Shown piece after piece: positions 42,796 to 54,143 of a stretch of DNA of 64,000 nt. The position numbers and the translations under genes are program-made. How positions within the stretch are numbered: position 1 is the stretch's first letter; the number at the start of each line of letters is the position of its first letter. The DNA is taken from NCBI GenBank assembly GCA_965644315.1, contig CBFFRQ010000038.1, positions 124,001 through 188,000 on the forward strand. The letters are read 5' to 3'. The DNA comes from Caecitellus pseudoparvulus (taxonomy: Eukaryota; Bigyra: Bicosoecida). The notes beneath the pieces are model-generated. The model worked only from the letters and a program-made list of their open reading frames with translations, was not told the origin of the DNA and did no database searches.

Positions 42796-45327
42796 TCACC
42801 CAGCAAAGCCCCCGGCTCGTCTCCGCACTACATACTCAAACGCTGGGCGCATGTGAGCCCTCCACAGCTCCGCGCAGACTTCCTCGCTGATGCTCTCAGG
42901 CCTCTTCGTCCACCCTTCCTCCATCTCCCTCATCAGCACCTCAGGCGTCATGGACATACACTTCTCCATGAAGTTCAGGTGCCGCTTCAATGCAAGCCCA
43001 TTCTCTTTTTGTTGCACCAGCGCCTTGTACGTCTCCTCCAGCACGGTTGACTGCAGCAGCGCAAGAAATGAGTCTTCCACTGCTCCGATCTGCGACACGA
43101 GAACACACAAGCCAGTCGTGAGCCGGACCCACACTCCCAAGATCTTTCACAGGCGTCGGGACATGCAGGGCACTCACTCCTATGCGAACAAAGGCGCACT
43201 TCACACTCAGCACAGCATCCGGGTTCACTGTACCGTCCTCCACCCTGCTCACAGCTTTGCGGATGCGCTTCCGATCTCCTTCAGACAGCGTTTTTAGATC
43301 CTCTTTGAAGTGCTCCTCAACATCGGCCACCATGCGCGCCCGCACCCGCCCAAACAGTGCACGCCCCAGGCGGTCATCCAGCAGCCCTGTCCAGTCTGCA
43401 TCACTCACACCCTTTGGCCTCCACACTCGTGCGCTGGGCACATCACCCGAGTGCTCGACCACATTCAAGCGCATGCATGCTCCCATGAACGACCCGTGGC
43501 TCTTCAATGCCTCCACATCATATGGCCGCGCAACCAGCAATTTGTACGTCTCATTCAGCATACTTGGCTGCAGCATGACTTCCACAGAGTCCGCCACTGC
43601 CACGTTCTGCAACGCGAACACAGCGACAATCTGGGCCAGCCTCGCATACGCCACGCTCCGCAAGCACTCACCGACATGCAAACGAAAGCCTCCTTCGCAC
43701 TGACCACAGCAGCCTTGTCCACATCGGCACCGTCCAGGTTTGCGAAGGCGTCCCTCACTCGCTCCCTGTCTCCTTCCGGCAGCCGCCTCAACGCGGCTGC
43801 AAAGCACCGCTCCCCTTTCTCCTTCAAACGCGCCACAGCCGTCCCAAACACAGCACACTTCAGGGCGGGCCGGAGGTGATCTTCCAGCAACTCTGACCAG
43901 ACTTCCTCGCCCACACCCTCAGGCTTCATGTGTTTTGTAGTCAGGCCCTTGGACTCAAGCCAGGTCAAGCTAACAAACATGCAGTGTTTCAGGAACTCCC
44001 GAAGACGCCCCAGTCCAGCCACATCTTCCACTGACCCCACCAGCGCCTTGTACGATGCCTCCAGCATGTCCCGCTGCAGCATTGCAACTGTTGACTCAAC
44101 TATCACACACAACTGCACAGGCGCACGTACACGCTCAATGCATGGACCAGCCACACTCACGGCAAGCCGCACATACACTCACCTCTTTACGCGCAATGGC
44201 GCACCTCGCACAGGCCACAGCAGCAATGTTGGTATCTTCATCGTCCAGCTTCTCAAGCGCCTCCTCCACACGCTCCCTGTCAACTGCCGACAGATGCTTC
44301 AGGGCGCGCGGCATGTCGTGCTCCGCCTCCGCCGTCATCCTCCCCACAGCGGCCGAGAACTGCTCACGCTGCAGAGCGGGACGCACGTGATCCTCCAGCA
44401 GCTCTCTCCAGGCACCCTCGCTCACACCCTCAGGTGCCTGCGTCCACCCCTCCTCGATCTTGCCCAGCAACGCCGCAGTCGTCTCCACCATGATGCCGGC
44501 CATGAGCCCCGCGAGGCGCTCCACAGCAGCCACGTCCTCGGCAGGCCCCACCACGGCAGTGTGCAGCGCCTTCAGTACGTCTACCTGCACCAGTGCGGCC
44601 ACTGTGCTCGCCACACGCAGCTCCTGCGCAGGCAGCCTTGCTGTGTGAGTCAGCCATGCGCACACGGGCATGCTACGCACTGCGTCCACTCACTGCACGT
44701 ATGAAAGCCCACTTGGCACTGCTGACAGCAGTTGTGTTGACATCGGCGTCGTCCAGTCGCTGGAAGGCTTTCTTCACTTGCTCCTTGTCGGGGTCGGGCA
44801 GTGTGGCCAGGGCGTCATTGAAGTGGCTCTCAAGGTCCAGCACTTGCGTCATGTCCAGGAAGTCACTCTGTGCACCAGCATTGTGGGAAAGGGTGCTCTC
44901 ACGCAGCATTACCAGTGTGCGTGGCGGTGCTCACTGGGGCGCCTTCGATGACAGCAGTAGCCTGTTGCATAGTGTGCGCATCCACCCCAGCAGAGGCAAG
45001 GCGGGCGGGCAGCGCGAAGACACAGCTCTCGTGCTGAAACGCCACCGCGCGCCGCCAATCCAAACCCTCAATCTCGCGCTGGCTTGCCCGTGGGGAGAGC
45101 GTGCTGGGCCCTCCACCTGGGCTGAGCGGCGAGGGCGAATGTAGGGAAGGAAACCCATGTGCATAGACTTCCTTCGGGCGCTGCTGCGTCGGCGTCGTGC
45201 ACGATGCAGAAGTAAAGGCATGGCGTGCAATTTCCGCAAGCCCCTTGGGTGGAACTGGGCGCTGGGCACGCAGTGCGGCTTGCAACGCGACAGTCAGCAT
45301 CGCAACTTGTCCTTGTGTGATCGACAA
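42796..45327 (-). CDS. Module gene, unit A (six exons, no NTPase part)
   Basis: Exons 45327-44935, 44867-44694, 44623-44183, 44112-43681, 43606-43178 and 43089-42796; introns 67-74 bp, GT-AG, phase 0. The start MSITQGQVAML is the first Met in frame. Compared with unit 0 the second exon keeps only the last 58 residues of its module. Three full modules follow (147, 144 and 143 residues), and the sixth exon carries a module cut short at RPAFEYVV before a stop. About 720 residues. The NTPase/nuclease part of the unit 0 gene is absent. Exon frames are open and splice sites match across all copies, so it may be expressed, but function is unknown. Confidence 0.62.
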
Positions 45328-45719
45328 ACGTGGGAGCCAAAGTAGGGCAGGGCCCTTTTGGGTGGTGGGGCTGCATTAGATTTTGAAGCTTGACAGAGCT
45401 TGATAACGCTCGGGCATTGCCAGGTGGTGCACGTCCCACCACAGCACGATCAGTCTACAGCGACGAGGGTGGCACAAAAGCAGAACCAGCGCTTGTGTGT
45501 GCTACCCTGTCAACGGCAAGAAGGCTGGAGTACAGCACCCTTTCCCCCTGCCATGCTGCCGAGCGGATGGACCGAAGTCAAGCAGAGCCAGAAACTTGGG
45601 ATGGGCGGAGCCGGACACCTTTGAGATCTCTGTAAAATCCACAATCTCAACACAAGGGCTGGAGAGGAGAAAGGGCCATCCACGTCCCTGCCCTTTACAG
45701 CCATAAGCGTGGGCTCGCG

Positions 45720-45895
45720 ATGGCTGCTCTGGAGGCGCCTGCGGAAGTTATGGGGAGTTCGGGAGATGTTTCCTCGGCAGCGAAAGCCAGTTCACAAGTG
45801 CAGGTGGTGGTGCAGGGCGCCGGGGAGCCAGTGCAGCATGATTTAGAAGCCTATACGTGGCTGAGAATGGTGATACTCTCCGATACCCACAACAG
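45720..45895 (+). pseudogene. Orphan first exon of a metallophosphoesterase-like gene, unit A
   Basis: From ATG 45720 the frame gives MAALEAPAEV and ends ...MVILSDTHNR just before a donor CAG/GTGCGC. VILSDTH is the first metal-binding motif (DxH) of calcineurin-like metallophosphoesterases. The downstream sequence is array spacer, and no other part of such an enzyme follows. Repeated in units B and C. Confidence 0.55.
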
Positions 45896-46086
45896 GTGCG
45901 CGAGCTTTCACCCTGGAGGGCACCGCCACGTCACACGCCTCGCTGTGCCAAGCCCGTTCAAATCCCTGATCATTTGCATAATATGCCTGCCAGGCAGTGC
46001 CCGGTGCCCCATTGGTATATGCTGCCTTCGAACCCAGCACCATGCCTCGGCCCAGCGTCTGAAGGGCGCCCGCGGTCTATGGACTT

Positions 46087-46122
46087 GAAGCACGCACCGA
46101 AGCACGCACCGAAGCACGCCCC
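46087..46122. repeat. 12-bp minisatellite, three copies (unit B)
   Basis: GAAGCACGCACC three times (the last copy with changes). The same triplet array is at 49711-49746 and 58817-58852; unit A at about 42465 has no such expansion. Confidence 0.85.
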
Positions 46123-46438
46123 AGACCATGTATTGCTTGAGCAAGCAACCACACTGCTGCAGACCACGGCAACCCAACAGGCTTCAAGCGGGGCGCAGGC
46201 GAAGGCTGTCAGATCGACGCAAGGGGAGCTCATGCTTGGGAGACCAGCCGATCTGCCATGGCTAGCATGCCTCGTGTGGTGAATGTCTTGAACACTGCAT
46301 TCGGGGCATGACGTGAGCCCCGAACGCGCATGCGCTGCTGTGGCACGTTGCTCATCTGCTCTCGCTTCATTGGGCTTCACTCCATGCTTGGCACAAGCAC
46401 AGTGCTTACTGCCTCAGATGGCGGCAGGCGCTTGCTGG

Positions 46439-49070
46439 TCACCCAACAAAGCCCCCGGCTCGTGTCCGCACTACATACTCAAACGCTGGGCGCATGTGAG
46501 CCCTCCACAGCTCCGTGCAGACTTCCTCGCTGATGCTCTCAGGCCTCTTCGTCCACCCTTCCTCCATCTCCCTCATCAACACCTCAGGCCGCATCAACAT
46601 ACACTTCTCCATGAAGTTCAGGTGCCGCTTCAATGCTACCCCATTCTCTTTTTGCTGCACCAGCGCCTTGTACGTCTCTTCCAGCACGGTTGACTGCAGC
46701 AGCGCAAGAAATGAGCCCTCCTTTGCTCTGATCTGCGACACGAGAACACACAAGCCAGTCGTGAGCCGGGCCCACACTCCCAAGATCTTTCACAGGCGTC
46801 GAGACATGCAGGGCACTCACTCCCATGCGAACAAAGGCGCACTTCACACTCAGCACAGCATCCGGGTTCACCGTACCGTCCTCTACATTTCTCACAGCTT
46901 CGCTGATGCGCTTCCGGATTTCTTCAGACAGCGTCTTCAGAGCCTCGTCGAAATGCTCCTCAACATCGGCCACCATGCGCGCCCGCATCCGCCCAAACAG
47001 TGCACGCCCCAGGCGGTCGTCCAGCAGCCCTGTCCAGTCTGCATCGCTCACACCCTTTGGCCTCCACACTCGTGTGCTGGGCACATCACCCGAGTGCTCT
47101 ACCACATTCAAACACATGCATGTTCCCATGAACCACCCGTGGCTATCCAATGCCTCCACATCATATGGCTGCGCAACCAGCAATTTGTACGACTCATTCA
47201 GCATACTTGGCTGCAGCATGACTTCCACAGAGTCCGCCACTGCATCGTCCTGCAACGCGAACACAGCGACAATCTGAGCCAGCCTCGCACGCCAAGCTCC
47301 GCAAGCACTCACCCCGCAACACACAAAAGCCTCCTTTGCACTGACCACAGCTGCCTTGTCCACATCGGCACCGTCCAGGTTTGCGAAGGCGTCCCTCACT
47401 CGCTCCCTGTCTCCTTCGGGTAGAGAGGCCAGGACTGGTTCAAAGCGCCGCTCCCCTTTCTCCTTCAAACGCGCCACAGCCGTCCCAAACACAGCACACT
47501 TCAGGGCGGGGCGCAAGTTGTTCGTCAGCAACTCTGACCAGACTTCCTCGCTCACACCCTCAGGCTTCATGCGCTTTGTAGTCAGGCCCTTAGACTCTAG
47601 CCGAGTCAAGCTAACAAACATGCAGTGCTCCAGGAACTCCCGGAGACGCTCCAGTCCTGCAACATCCTCCGCCGACCCCACCAACGCCTCATACGATGCC
47701 TCCAGCATGCCCGGCTGCAGCACTGCAACTACTGATTCAACTTTCATGCACACCTGCGAAGGCGTACACACTCGAACTCAATGGCCAAGCCACACTCACG
47801 GCAAGCCGCACATACACTCACCTCTTTACGCGCAATGGCGCACCTCGCACAGGCCACAGCAGCAACGTTGGCGTTCTCAGCACCCAGCTTCTCGAGCGCC
47901 TCCTCCACACGCTCCCTGTCAACTGCCGACAGATGCCTCAGGGCGCGCGACATGTCCCCCTCACCCTCCGCCGTCATCCTCCCCACAGCGGCCGAGAACT
48001 GCTCACGCTGCAGGGCGGGACGCATGTAGTCGGCCAGCAGCTCTGTCCAGGCGCCCTCCCTCACACCCTCAGGTGCCTGCCTCCACCCCTCCTCGATCTT
48101 GCCCAGCAACGCCGCAGTCGTCTCCACCATGATGCCGGCCATGAGCCCCGCGAGGCGCTCCACCGCAGCCACGTCCTCGGCAGGCCCCACCACGGCAGTG
48201 TGCAGCGCCTTCAGTACGTCTGGATCCACCAGTGCGGCCACTGTGCTCGCCACGCGCAGCTCCTGCGCAGGCAGCCTTGCTGTGTGAGTCAGCCATGCAT
48301 ACACGGGCAGGCCACGCATTGCGTCCACTCACCGCGCGTATGAAAGCCCACTTGGCACTGCTGACGGCAGTCGCGTTGACATTGGCGCCATCCAGTCGCT
48401 GGAAGGCCTCCTCCACTTGCTCCTTGTCGGGGTCGGGCAGTGTGGCCAGGGCGTCCTTGAAGTGGCTCGCAAGGTCCAGCACTTGCGTCTTGTCCAGGCA
48501 GTGACTCTGCACACCAGCACAAAGGGGAGGGTGCACCCACACAGCATTACCAGTGTGCGCGGCGGTGCTCACTGGAGCGCCTTTGATGACAGCAGTAGCC
48601 TGTTGCATAGTGCGTGCATCCGGCCCAGCAGAGGCAAAGTGGGCGGGCAGCGCGAAGACAGAGCTCTCGTGCTGAAACGCCAGCGCGCGCTTCCACTCCA
48701 CACCCTCAATCTCGCGCTGGCTTCCCCGTGGGGAGAGCGTGCTGGGCCCTCCATCTGGGCTGAGCGGCGAGGGCGAATGTAGGGAAGGAATCCCATGTGC
48801 ATACCCCTCCTTCGGGCGCTGCTGCGTCGGCGTCGTGCACGATGCAGAAGTAAAGGCATGGCGTGCAATTTCCGCAAGCCCCTTGGGTGGAATTGGGCGC
48901 TGGGCACGCAATGCGGCTTGCAACGCGACAGTCAGCATCGCAACTTGTCCTTGTGTGATCGACAAACGTGGCAGCCAAAGTAGGGCAGGGCCCTTTTGGG
49001 TGGTGGGGCTGCATTTGGTTTTGCAGCTTGACAGTGCTTGACAACGCCCGGACATCGCAGGTCTCACCAC
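46439..49070 (-). CDS. Module gene, unit B (six exons)
   Basis: Exons 49070-48573, 48506-48333, 48262-47822, 47753-47313, 47249-46821 and 46732-46439; introns 63-88 bp. Same plan as unit A. The conserved region SITQGQVAML is preceded by Leu rather than Met, so the start is further upstream (Met at 49070) or at the internal Met shortly after. The three full modules keep KPEGVSEEVWSELL or its variants (APEGVREGAWTELL, RPKGVSDADWTGLL). The final exon ends in the truncated module (RPAFEYVVRTRAGGFVG). No NTPase part follows. Confidence 0.62.
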
Positions 49071-49346
49071 AGTACGATCAGTCTACAGTGACGAGGGTGG
49101 CACCAGAGTAAACCGGCGCTTGCTTTTTCTGTCTTCTCGAGGACCAGTAGGCTGGAGTACATCACGCTTTCCCCTGCCATGCTGCCAAGCGGATGGACCG
49201 AAGTCAAGCAGAGCCAGAAACTGGGGATGGGCGGAGCCGGACACCTTTGAGATCTCTGTAAAAATCCACAAGCTCAACACAAGGGCTGGAGAGGAGAAAG
49301 GGTCATCCACGTCCCTGCCCTTTACAGCCATAAGCGTGGGCTCGCG

Positions 49347-49519
49347 ATGGCTGCTCTGGAGGCGCCTGCGGAAGTTGTGCGCAGTTCGGGAGATATTTCC
49401 TCAGCGGCGAAAGCCAGTTCACAAGTGCAGGTGGTGCAGGGCGCCGGGGAGCCAGTGCAGCATGATTTAGAAGCCTATACGTGGCTGACAATGGTGATAC
49501 TCTCCGATACCCACAACAG
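49347..49519 (+). pseudogene. Orphan metallophosphoesterase-like first exon, unit B
   Basis: Copy of the exon at 45720-45895, with the same MVILSDTHNR end and donor; one codon shorter. No downstream exons. Confidence 0.55.
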
Positions 49520-49710
49520 GTGCGCGAGCTTTCACCCTGGAGGGCACCGCCACGTCACACGCCTCGCTGTGCCAAGCCCATTCAAATCCCTGATTATTTG
49601 CACAATATGCCTGCCAGGCAGTGCCCGGTGCCCCATTGGTAAAGGCTGCCTTCGAACCCAGCACCATGCCTCGGCCCAGCGTCTGAAGGGCGCCCGCGGT
49701 CTATGGACTT

Positions 49711-49746
49711 GAAGCACGCACCGAAGCACGCACCGAAGCACGCCTC
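49711..49746. repeat. 12-bp minisatellite, three copies (unit C)
   Basis: Same array as at 46087-46122. Confidence 0.85.
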
Positions 49747-50043
49747 AGACCGTGTCTGCCTTGATTGAGCAGGCAACCACACTGCCGCAGTCCACGACAA
49801 CCCAACAGGCTTCAAGCGGGGCGCAGGCGAAGGCTGTCGGGTCGGCGCAAGGGGGGCTCATGCTTGGGACACAGGCCGATCTGCCATGGCTAGCATGCCT
49901 TGTGTGGTGAATGCATTGAACACTGCATTGGAAGGGCATGACGTGGGCCCCAAACGCGCATGCGCTGCTCTGGCACGTTGCTCGTCTGCTCTCGCTTCAT
50001 TGGACTTCACTCAACGCTTGGCACAAGCACAGTGCTCGCTGCC

Positions 50044-52702
50044 TCAGATGGTGGCGGGCGCTTGCTGGTCACCCAACGAAGCCCCCGCTCGTGTCCGCAC
50101 TACATCCTCAAACGCTGGGCGCATGTGAGCCCTCCACAGCTCCGTGCAGACTTCCTCACTGATGCTCTCAGGCCTCTTCGTCCACCCTTCCTCCATCTCC
50201 CTCATCAACACCTCAGGCGTCATGGACATGCACTTCTCCATGAAGTTCAGGTGCCGCTTCAATGCAAGCCCATTCTCTTTTTGTTGCACCAGCGCCTTGT
50301 ACGTCTCCTCCAGCACGGTTGGCTGCAGCAGCGCAAGAAATGAGTCTTCCACTGCTCCGATCTGCGACACGAGAACACACAAGCCAGTCGTGAGCCGGGC
50401 TTACACTCCCAAGATCTTTCACAGGCGTCGGGACATGCAGCGCACTCACTCCCAGACGAACAAAGGCGCACTTCGCACTCAGCACAGCATCCGGGTTCAC
50501 CTCACTTGGCTCCACCTTTCTCACAGCTTTACTGATGCGTTCCTGGTCTCCTTCAGACAGCGTCTTCAGGTCCTCCTCGAAATGCTCCTCAACATCGGCC
50601 ACCATGCGCGCCCGCATCCGCCCAAACAGTGCACGCCCCAGGCGGTCATCCAGCAGCCCTGTCCAGTCTGCATCGCTCACACCCTTTGGCCTCCGCACTC
50701 GTGCGCTGGGTACATCACCCGAGTGCTCGACCACATTCAAGCGCATGCATGCCTGCATGAACGCCCCGTGACGCTTCAATGCAGCCACATCATATGGCCG
50801 CGCAACCAGCAATTTGTACGTCTCGCTCAGCATACTTGGCTGCAGCATGACTTCCGCAGAGTCCGCCACTGCTACGTTCTGCAACGCGAACACAGTGACA
50901 CTGTGAGCCAGCCTCGCACACGCAAAACCAAGTCAAGCCAGCACTCACCGACATGCAAACGAAAGCCTCCTTTGCACTGACCACAGCAGTCTTGTCCACA
51001 TCGGCACCGTCCAGGTTTGCAAAGGCTTTCACCACTCGCTCCCTGTCTTCATCCGGCAGCCGCCTCAACGCGGCTGCAAAGCGCCGCTCCCCTTTCTCCT
51101 TCAGGCGCGCCACAGCCGTCCCAAACACAGCACGCTTCAGGGCGGGGCGCAAGTTGTTCGTCAGCAACTCTGACCAGACTTCCTCGCTCACACCCTCAGG
51201 CTTCATATGTTGCGTAGTCAGGCCCTTAGACTCTAGCCGAGTCAAGCTAACAAACATGCAGTGCGCAAGGAACTCCCGGAGACGCTCCAGTCCTGCAACA
51301 TCCTCCGCCGACCCCACCAACGCCTTGTACGCTGCCCCAAGCATGCCTGGCTGCAGCACCGCGACTGTTGACTCAACTATCAAACACACCTGCGAAGGCG
51401 TACGCTCGCCCAATGGCCAAGCCACACACACGGCAAGTTGCATCAACACTCACCCCTGTACGTGCAATGGCGCACTTCGCACAGGCCACAGCAGCAACGT
51501 TGGCGTTCTCAGCACCCAGCTTCTCGAGCGCCTCCTCCACACGCTCCCTGTCAACTGCCGACAGATGCCTCAGGGCGCGCGACATGTCCCCCTCACCCTC
51601 CGCCGTCATCCTCCCCACAGCGGCCGAGAACTGCTCACGCTGCAGGGCGGGACGCATGTAGTCGGCCAGCAGCTCTGTCCAGGCGCCCTCCCTCACACCC
51701 TCAGGTGCCTGCCTCCACCCCTCCTCGATCTTGCCCAGCAACGCCGCAGTCGTCTCCACCATGATGCCGGCCATGAGCCCCGCGAGGCGCTCCACCGCAG
51801 CCACGTCCTCGGCAGGCCCCACCACGGCAGTGTGCAGCGCCTTCAGTACGTCTGGATCCACCAGTGCGGCCACTGTGCTCGCCACGCGCAGCTCCTGCGC
51901 AGGCAGCCTTGCTGTGTGAGTCAGCCATGCATACACGGGCAGGCCACGCATTGCGTCCACTCACCGCGCGTATGAAAGCCCACTTGGCACTGCTGACGGC
52001 AGTCGCGTTGACATTGGCGCCATCCAGTCGCTGGAAGGCCTCCTCCACTTGCTCCTTGTCGGGGTCGGGCAGTGTGGCCAGGGCGTCCTTGAAGTGGCTC
52101 GCAAGGTCCAGCACTTGCGTCTTGTCCAGGCAGTGACTCTGCACACCAGCACAAAGGGGAGGGTGCACCCACACAGCATTACCAGTGTGCGCGGCGGTGC
52201 TCACTGGAGCGTCTTTGATGACAGCAGTAGCCTGTTGCATAGTGCGTGCATCCGGCCCAGCAGAGGCAAAGTGGGCGGGCAGCGCGAAGACAGAGCTCTC
52301 GTGCTGAAACGCCAGCGCGCGCTTCCACTCCACACCCTCAATCTCGCGCTGGCTTCCCCGTGGGGAGAGCGTGCTGGGCCCTCCATCTGGGCTGAGCGGC
52401 GAGGGCGAATGTAGGGAAGGAATCCCATGTGCATACCCCTCCTTCGGGCGCTGCTGCGTCGGCGTCGTGCACGATGCAGAAGTAAAGGCATGGCGTGCAA
52501 TTTCCGCAAGCCCCTTGGGTGGAATTGGGCGCTGGGCACGCAATGCGGCTTGCAACGCGACAGTCAGCATCGCAACTTGTCCTTGTGTGATCGACAAACG
52601 TGGCAGCCAAAGTAGGGCAGGGCCCTTTTGGGTGGTGGGGCTGCATTTGGTTTTGCAGCTTGACAGTGCTTGACAACGCCCGGACATCGCAGGTCTCACC
52701 AC
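50044..52702 (-). CDS. Module gene, unit C (six exons)
   Basis: Exons 52702-52205, 52138-51965, 51894-51454, 51389-50949, 50878-50450 and 50361-50044, same splice sites as units A and B. The last exon differs from A and B after RPAFEDVVRTRAG: the frame changes and runs on to a later stop (SLGDQQAPATI). First two exons are identical to unit B except for one residue. Confidence 0.62.
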
Positions 52703-52978
52703 AGTACGATCAGTCTACAGTGACGAGGGTGGCACCAGAGTAAACCGGCGCTTGCTTTTTCTGTCTTCTCGAGGACCAGTAGGCTGGAGTACATCACGCT
52801 TTCCCCTGCCATGCTGCCAAGCGGATGGACCGAAGTCAAGCAGAGCCAGAAACTGGGGATGGGCGGAGCCGGACACCTTTGAGATCTCTGTAAAAATCCA
52901 CAAGCTCAACACAAGGGCTGGAGAGGAGAAAGGGCCATCCACGTCCCTGCCCTTTACAGCCATAAGCGTGGGCTCGCG

Positions 52979-53151
52979 ATGGCTGCTCTGGAGGCGCCTG
53001 CGGAAGTTGTGCGCAGTTCGGGAGATATTTCCTCAGCGGCGAAAGCCAGTTCACAAGTGCAGGTGGTGCAGGGCGCCGGGGAGCCAGTGCAGCATGATTT
53101 AGAAGCCTATACGTGGCTGACAATGGTGATACTCTCCGATACCCACAACAG
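52979..53151 (+). pseudogene. Orphan metallophosphoesterase-like first exon, unit C
   Basis: Third copy of the exon, again ending at MVILSDTHNR and a GT donor, 49 bp before the insertion point of MULE-like copy 2. Confidence 0.55.
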
Positions 53152-53191
53152 GTGCGCGAGCTTTCACCCTGGAGGGCACCGCCACGTCACA

Positions 53192-53200
53192 CGCCTCGCT
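53192..53200. other. 9-bp target site duplication, left of MULE-like copy 2
   Basis: CGCCTCGCT, identical to 58666-58674. The uninterrupted site is visible in units A/B at 45937-45945 and B/C at 49560-49570. Confidence 0.9.
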
Positions 53201-53233
53201 CGTGTGAACGAGAATAAGTTTATAGACTGGGTA
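53201..53233 (+). repeat. Inverted repeat (gene-distal end), MULE-like copy 2
   Basis: 33 bp matching the complement of 39847-39879 in copy 1. Confidence 0.9.
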
Positions 53234-54143
53234 CGGCACTTGTCGGCAAAGGAGTGAGTGTTGGGGTGTGAAGCTGTGTTTGGGGCCAAGTACAAAGAAT
53301 TTAAACAGCATTGGGACACTATTGCGCTCACTTGCATGGGCCGTTTGCTTGATATTGAGGCAAGTTTGGGACGTGTTTTGGTGGGCAACTTTGTCCTCGA
53401 CTGTTGCGTTGTCCCACAGGACCATCCAGGCGCTCCCCATGAGTGAAACCAAACCGAAAGTCCATGAATTCACGAGATCTTGTGTCTTTGTAGTTAAGGC
53501 ATCTTCTGATCGTCTCTCTCTGGAGAAAACCACCAATCAGCACCGACCGCTGCGGAATGCGGAACTTGACCAGCCGCCCCAGAGGCTCCGGCGCCTAGTA
53601 CACGCTCAGGAGCTCAGTTGCGGCAACAAGAGTCAGGTTCCTACGTCTTTAAGTTGAGATGATGCTTTGTAGCCTGATTAATTGTGCTGAATTGTCTTGT
53701 AGACTGAGATAGATGGATGTGGAAGCTGTTGTCCTCTTAGTGACTATCTCCTCTTACTGTGACTCCAAACTCTTACCCTTCATCCACCTCCAGACACTCA
53801 ATTTTCACTATCTTTTCATCAAAACTGGGTATTAATAGAAAAATATAAGAGACATTAGAATATTCAAAGGTGTGGTAGGCTTCTTTTTCGTTTCATGTGC
53901 TCAGGAGACTCGGCAAGCGGCCCGGCGTGGCGTTTCATCTGGCACTCTTACATGGTCGAGTTCCATGTGGACCCACAGAGGGTGTGGTAGAGTACGGGAT
54001 GGCTATGATCCTACAAGAAGCGTTATTTGGTGGCATACATTTCGCGGCGTAAAATAAGCTCAGAACTGCTTCGTTCTTTGTGGGTTTGGAGGCCGTCTTT
54101 GTTGGACTGGCTCTGGGGTGAAACTCCGGTGAAACTTGGCCGG
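53234..54143. other. Non-coding arm of MULE-like copy 2
   Basis: Counterpart of 38937-39846, with the same AT-rich stretch (about 53660-53870). A 129-codon plus frame (53268-53657) is open here as in copy 1, with no recognisable domain. Confidence 0.4.

Larger units (their letters stand above)
42321..45941. repeat. Tandem unit A (3621 bp)
   Basis: First full unit of the tandem array. Unit starts, set at CTGTGCCAAGCC, are 42321, 45942 and 49567, with the fourth split by MULE-like copy 2 at 53199/58675. Each unit holds one module gene (minus) and, except the last, an orphan metallophosphoesterase-like first exon (plus). Confidence 0.85.
45942..49566. repeat. Tandem unit B (3625 bp)
   Basis: Second unit. 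Its right half (about 47830 onward) is nearly identical to that of unit C, while its left half differs from C at many residues. Confidence 0.85.
49567..53200. repeat. Tandem unit C
   Basis: Third unit; its end coincides with the insertion point of MULE-like copy 2. Nearly identical to unit D over the whole shared length (offset 9106 bp). Confidence 0.85.

Noticed and set aside
39841-45141. Long plus-strand frames opposite the module exons, such as 40094-41344 and 50953-51975
   Set aside because: They are Cys/His/Pro/Ser-rich shadows of the minus-strand exons, cross their introns, and have no start or domain support.
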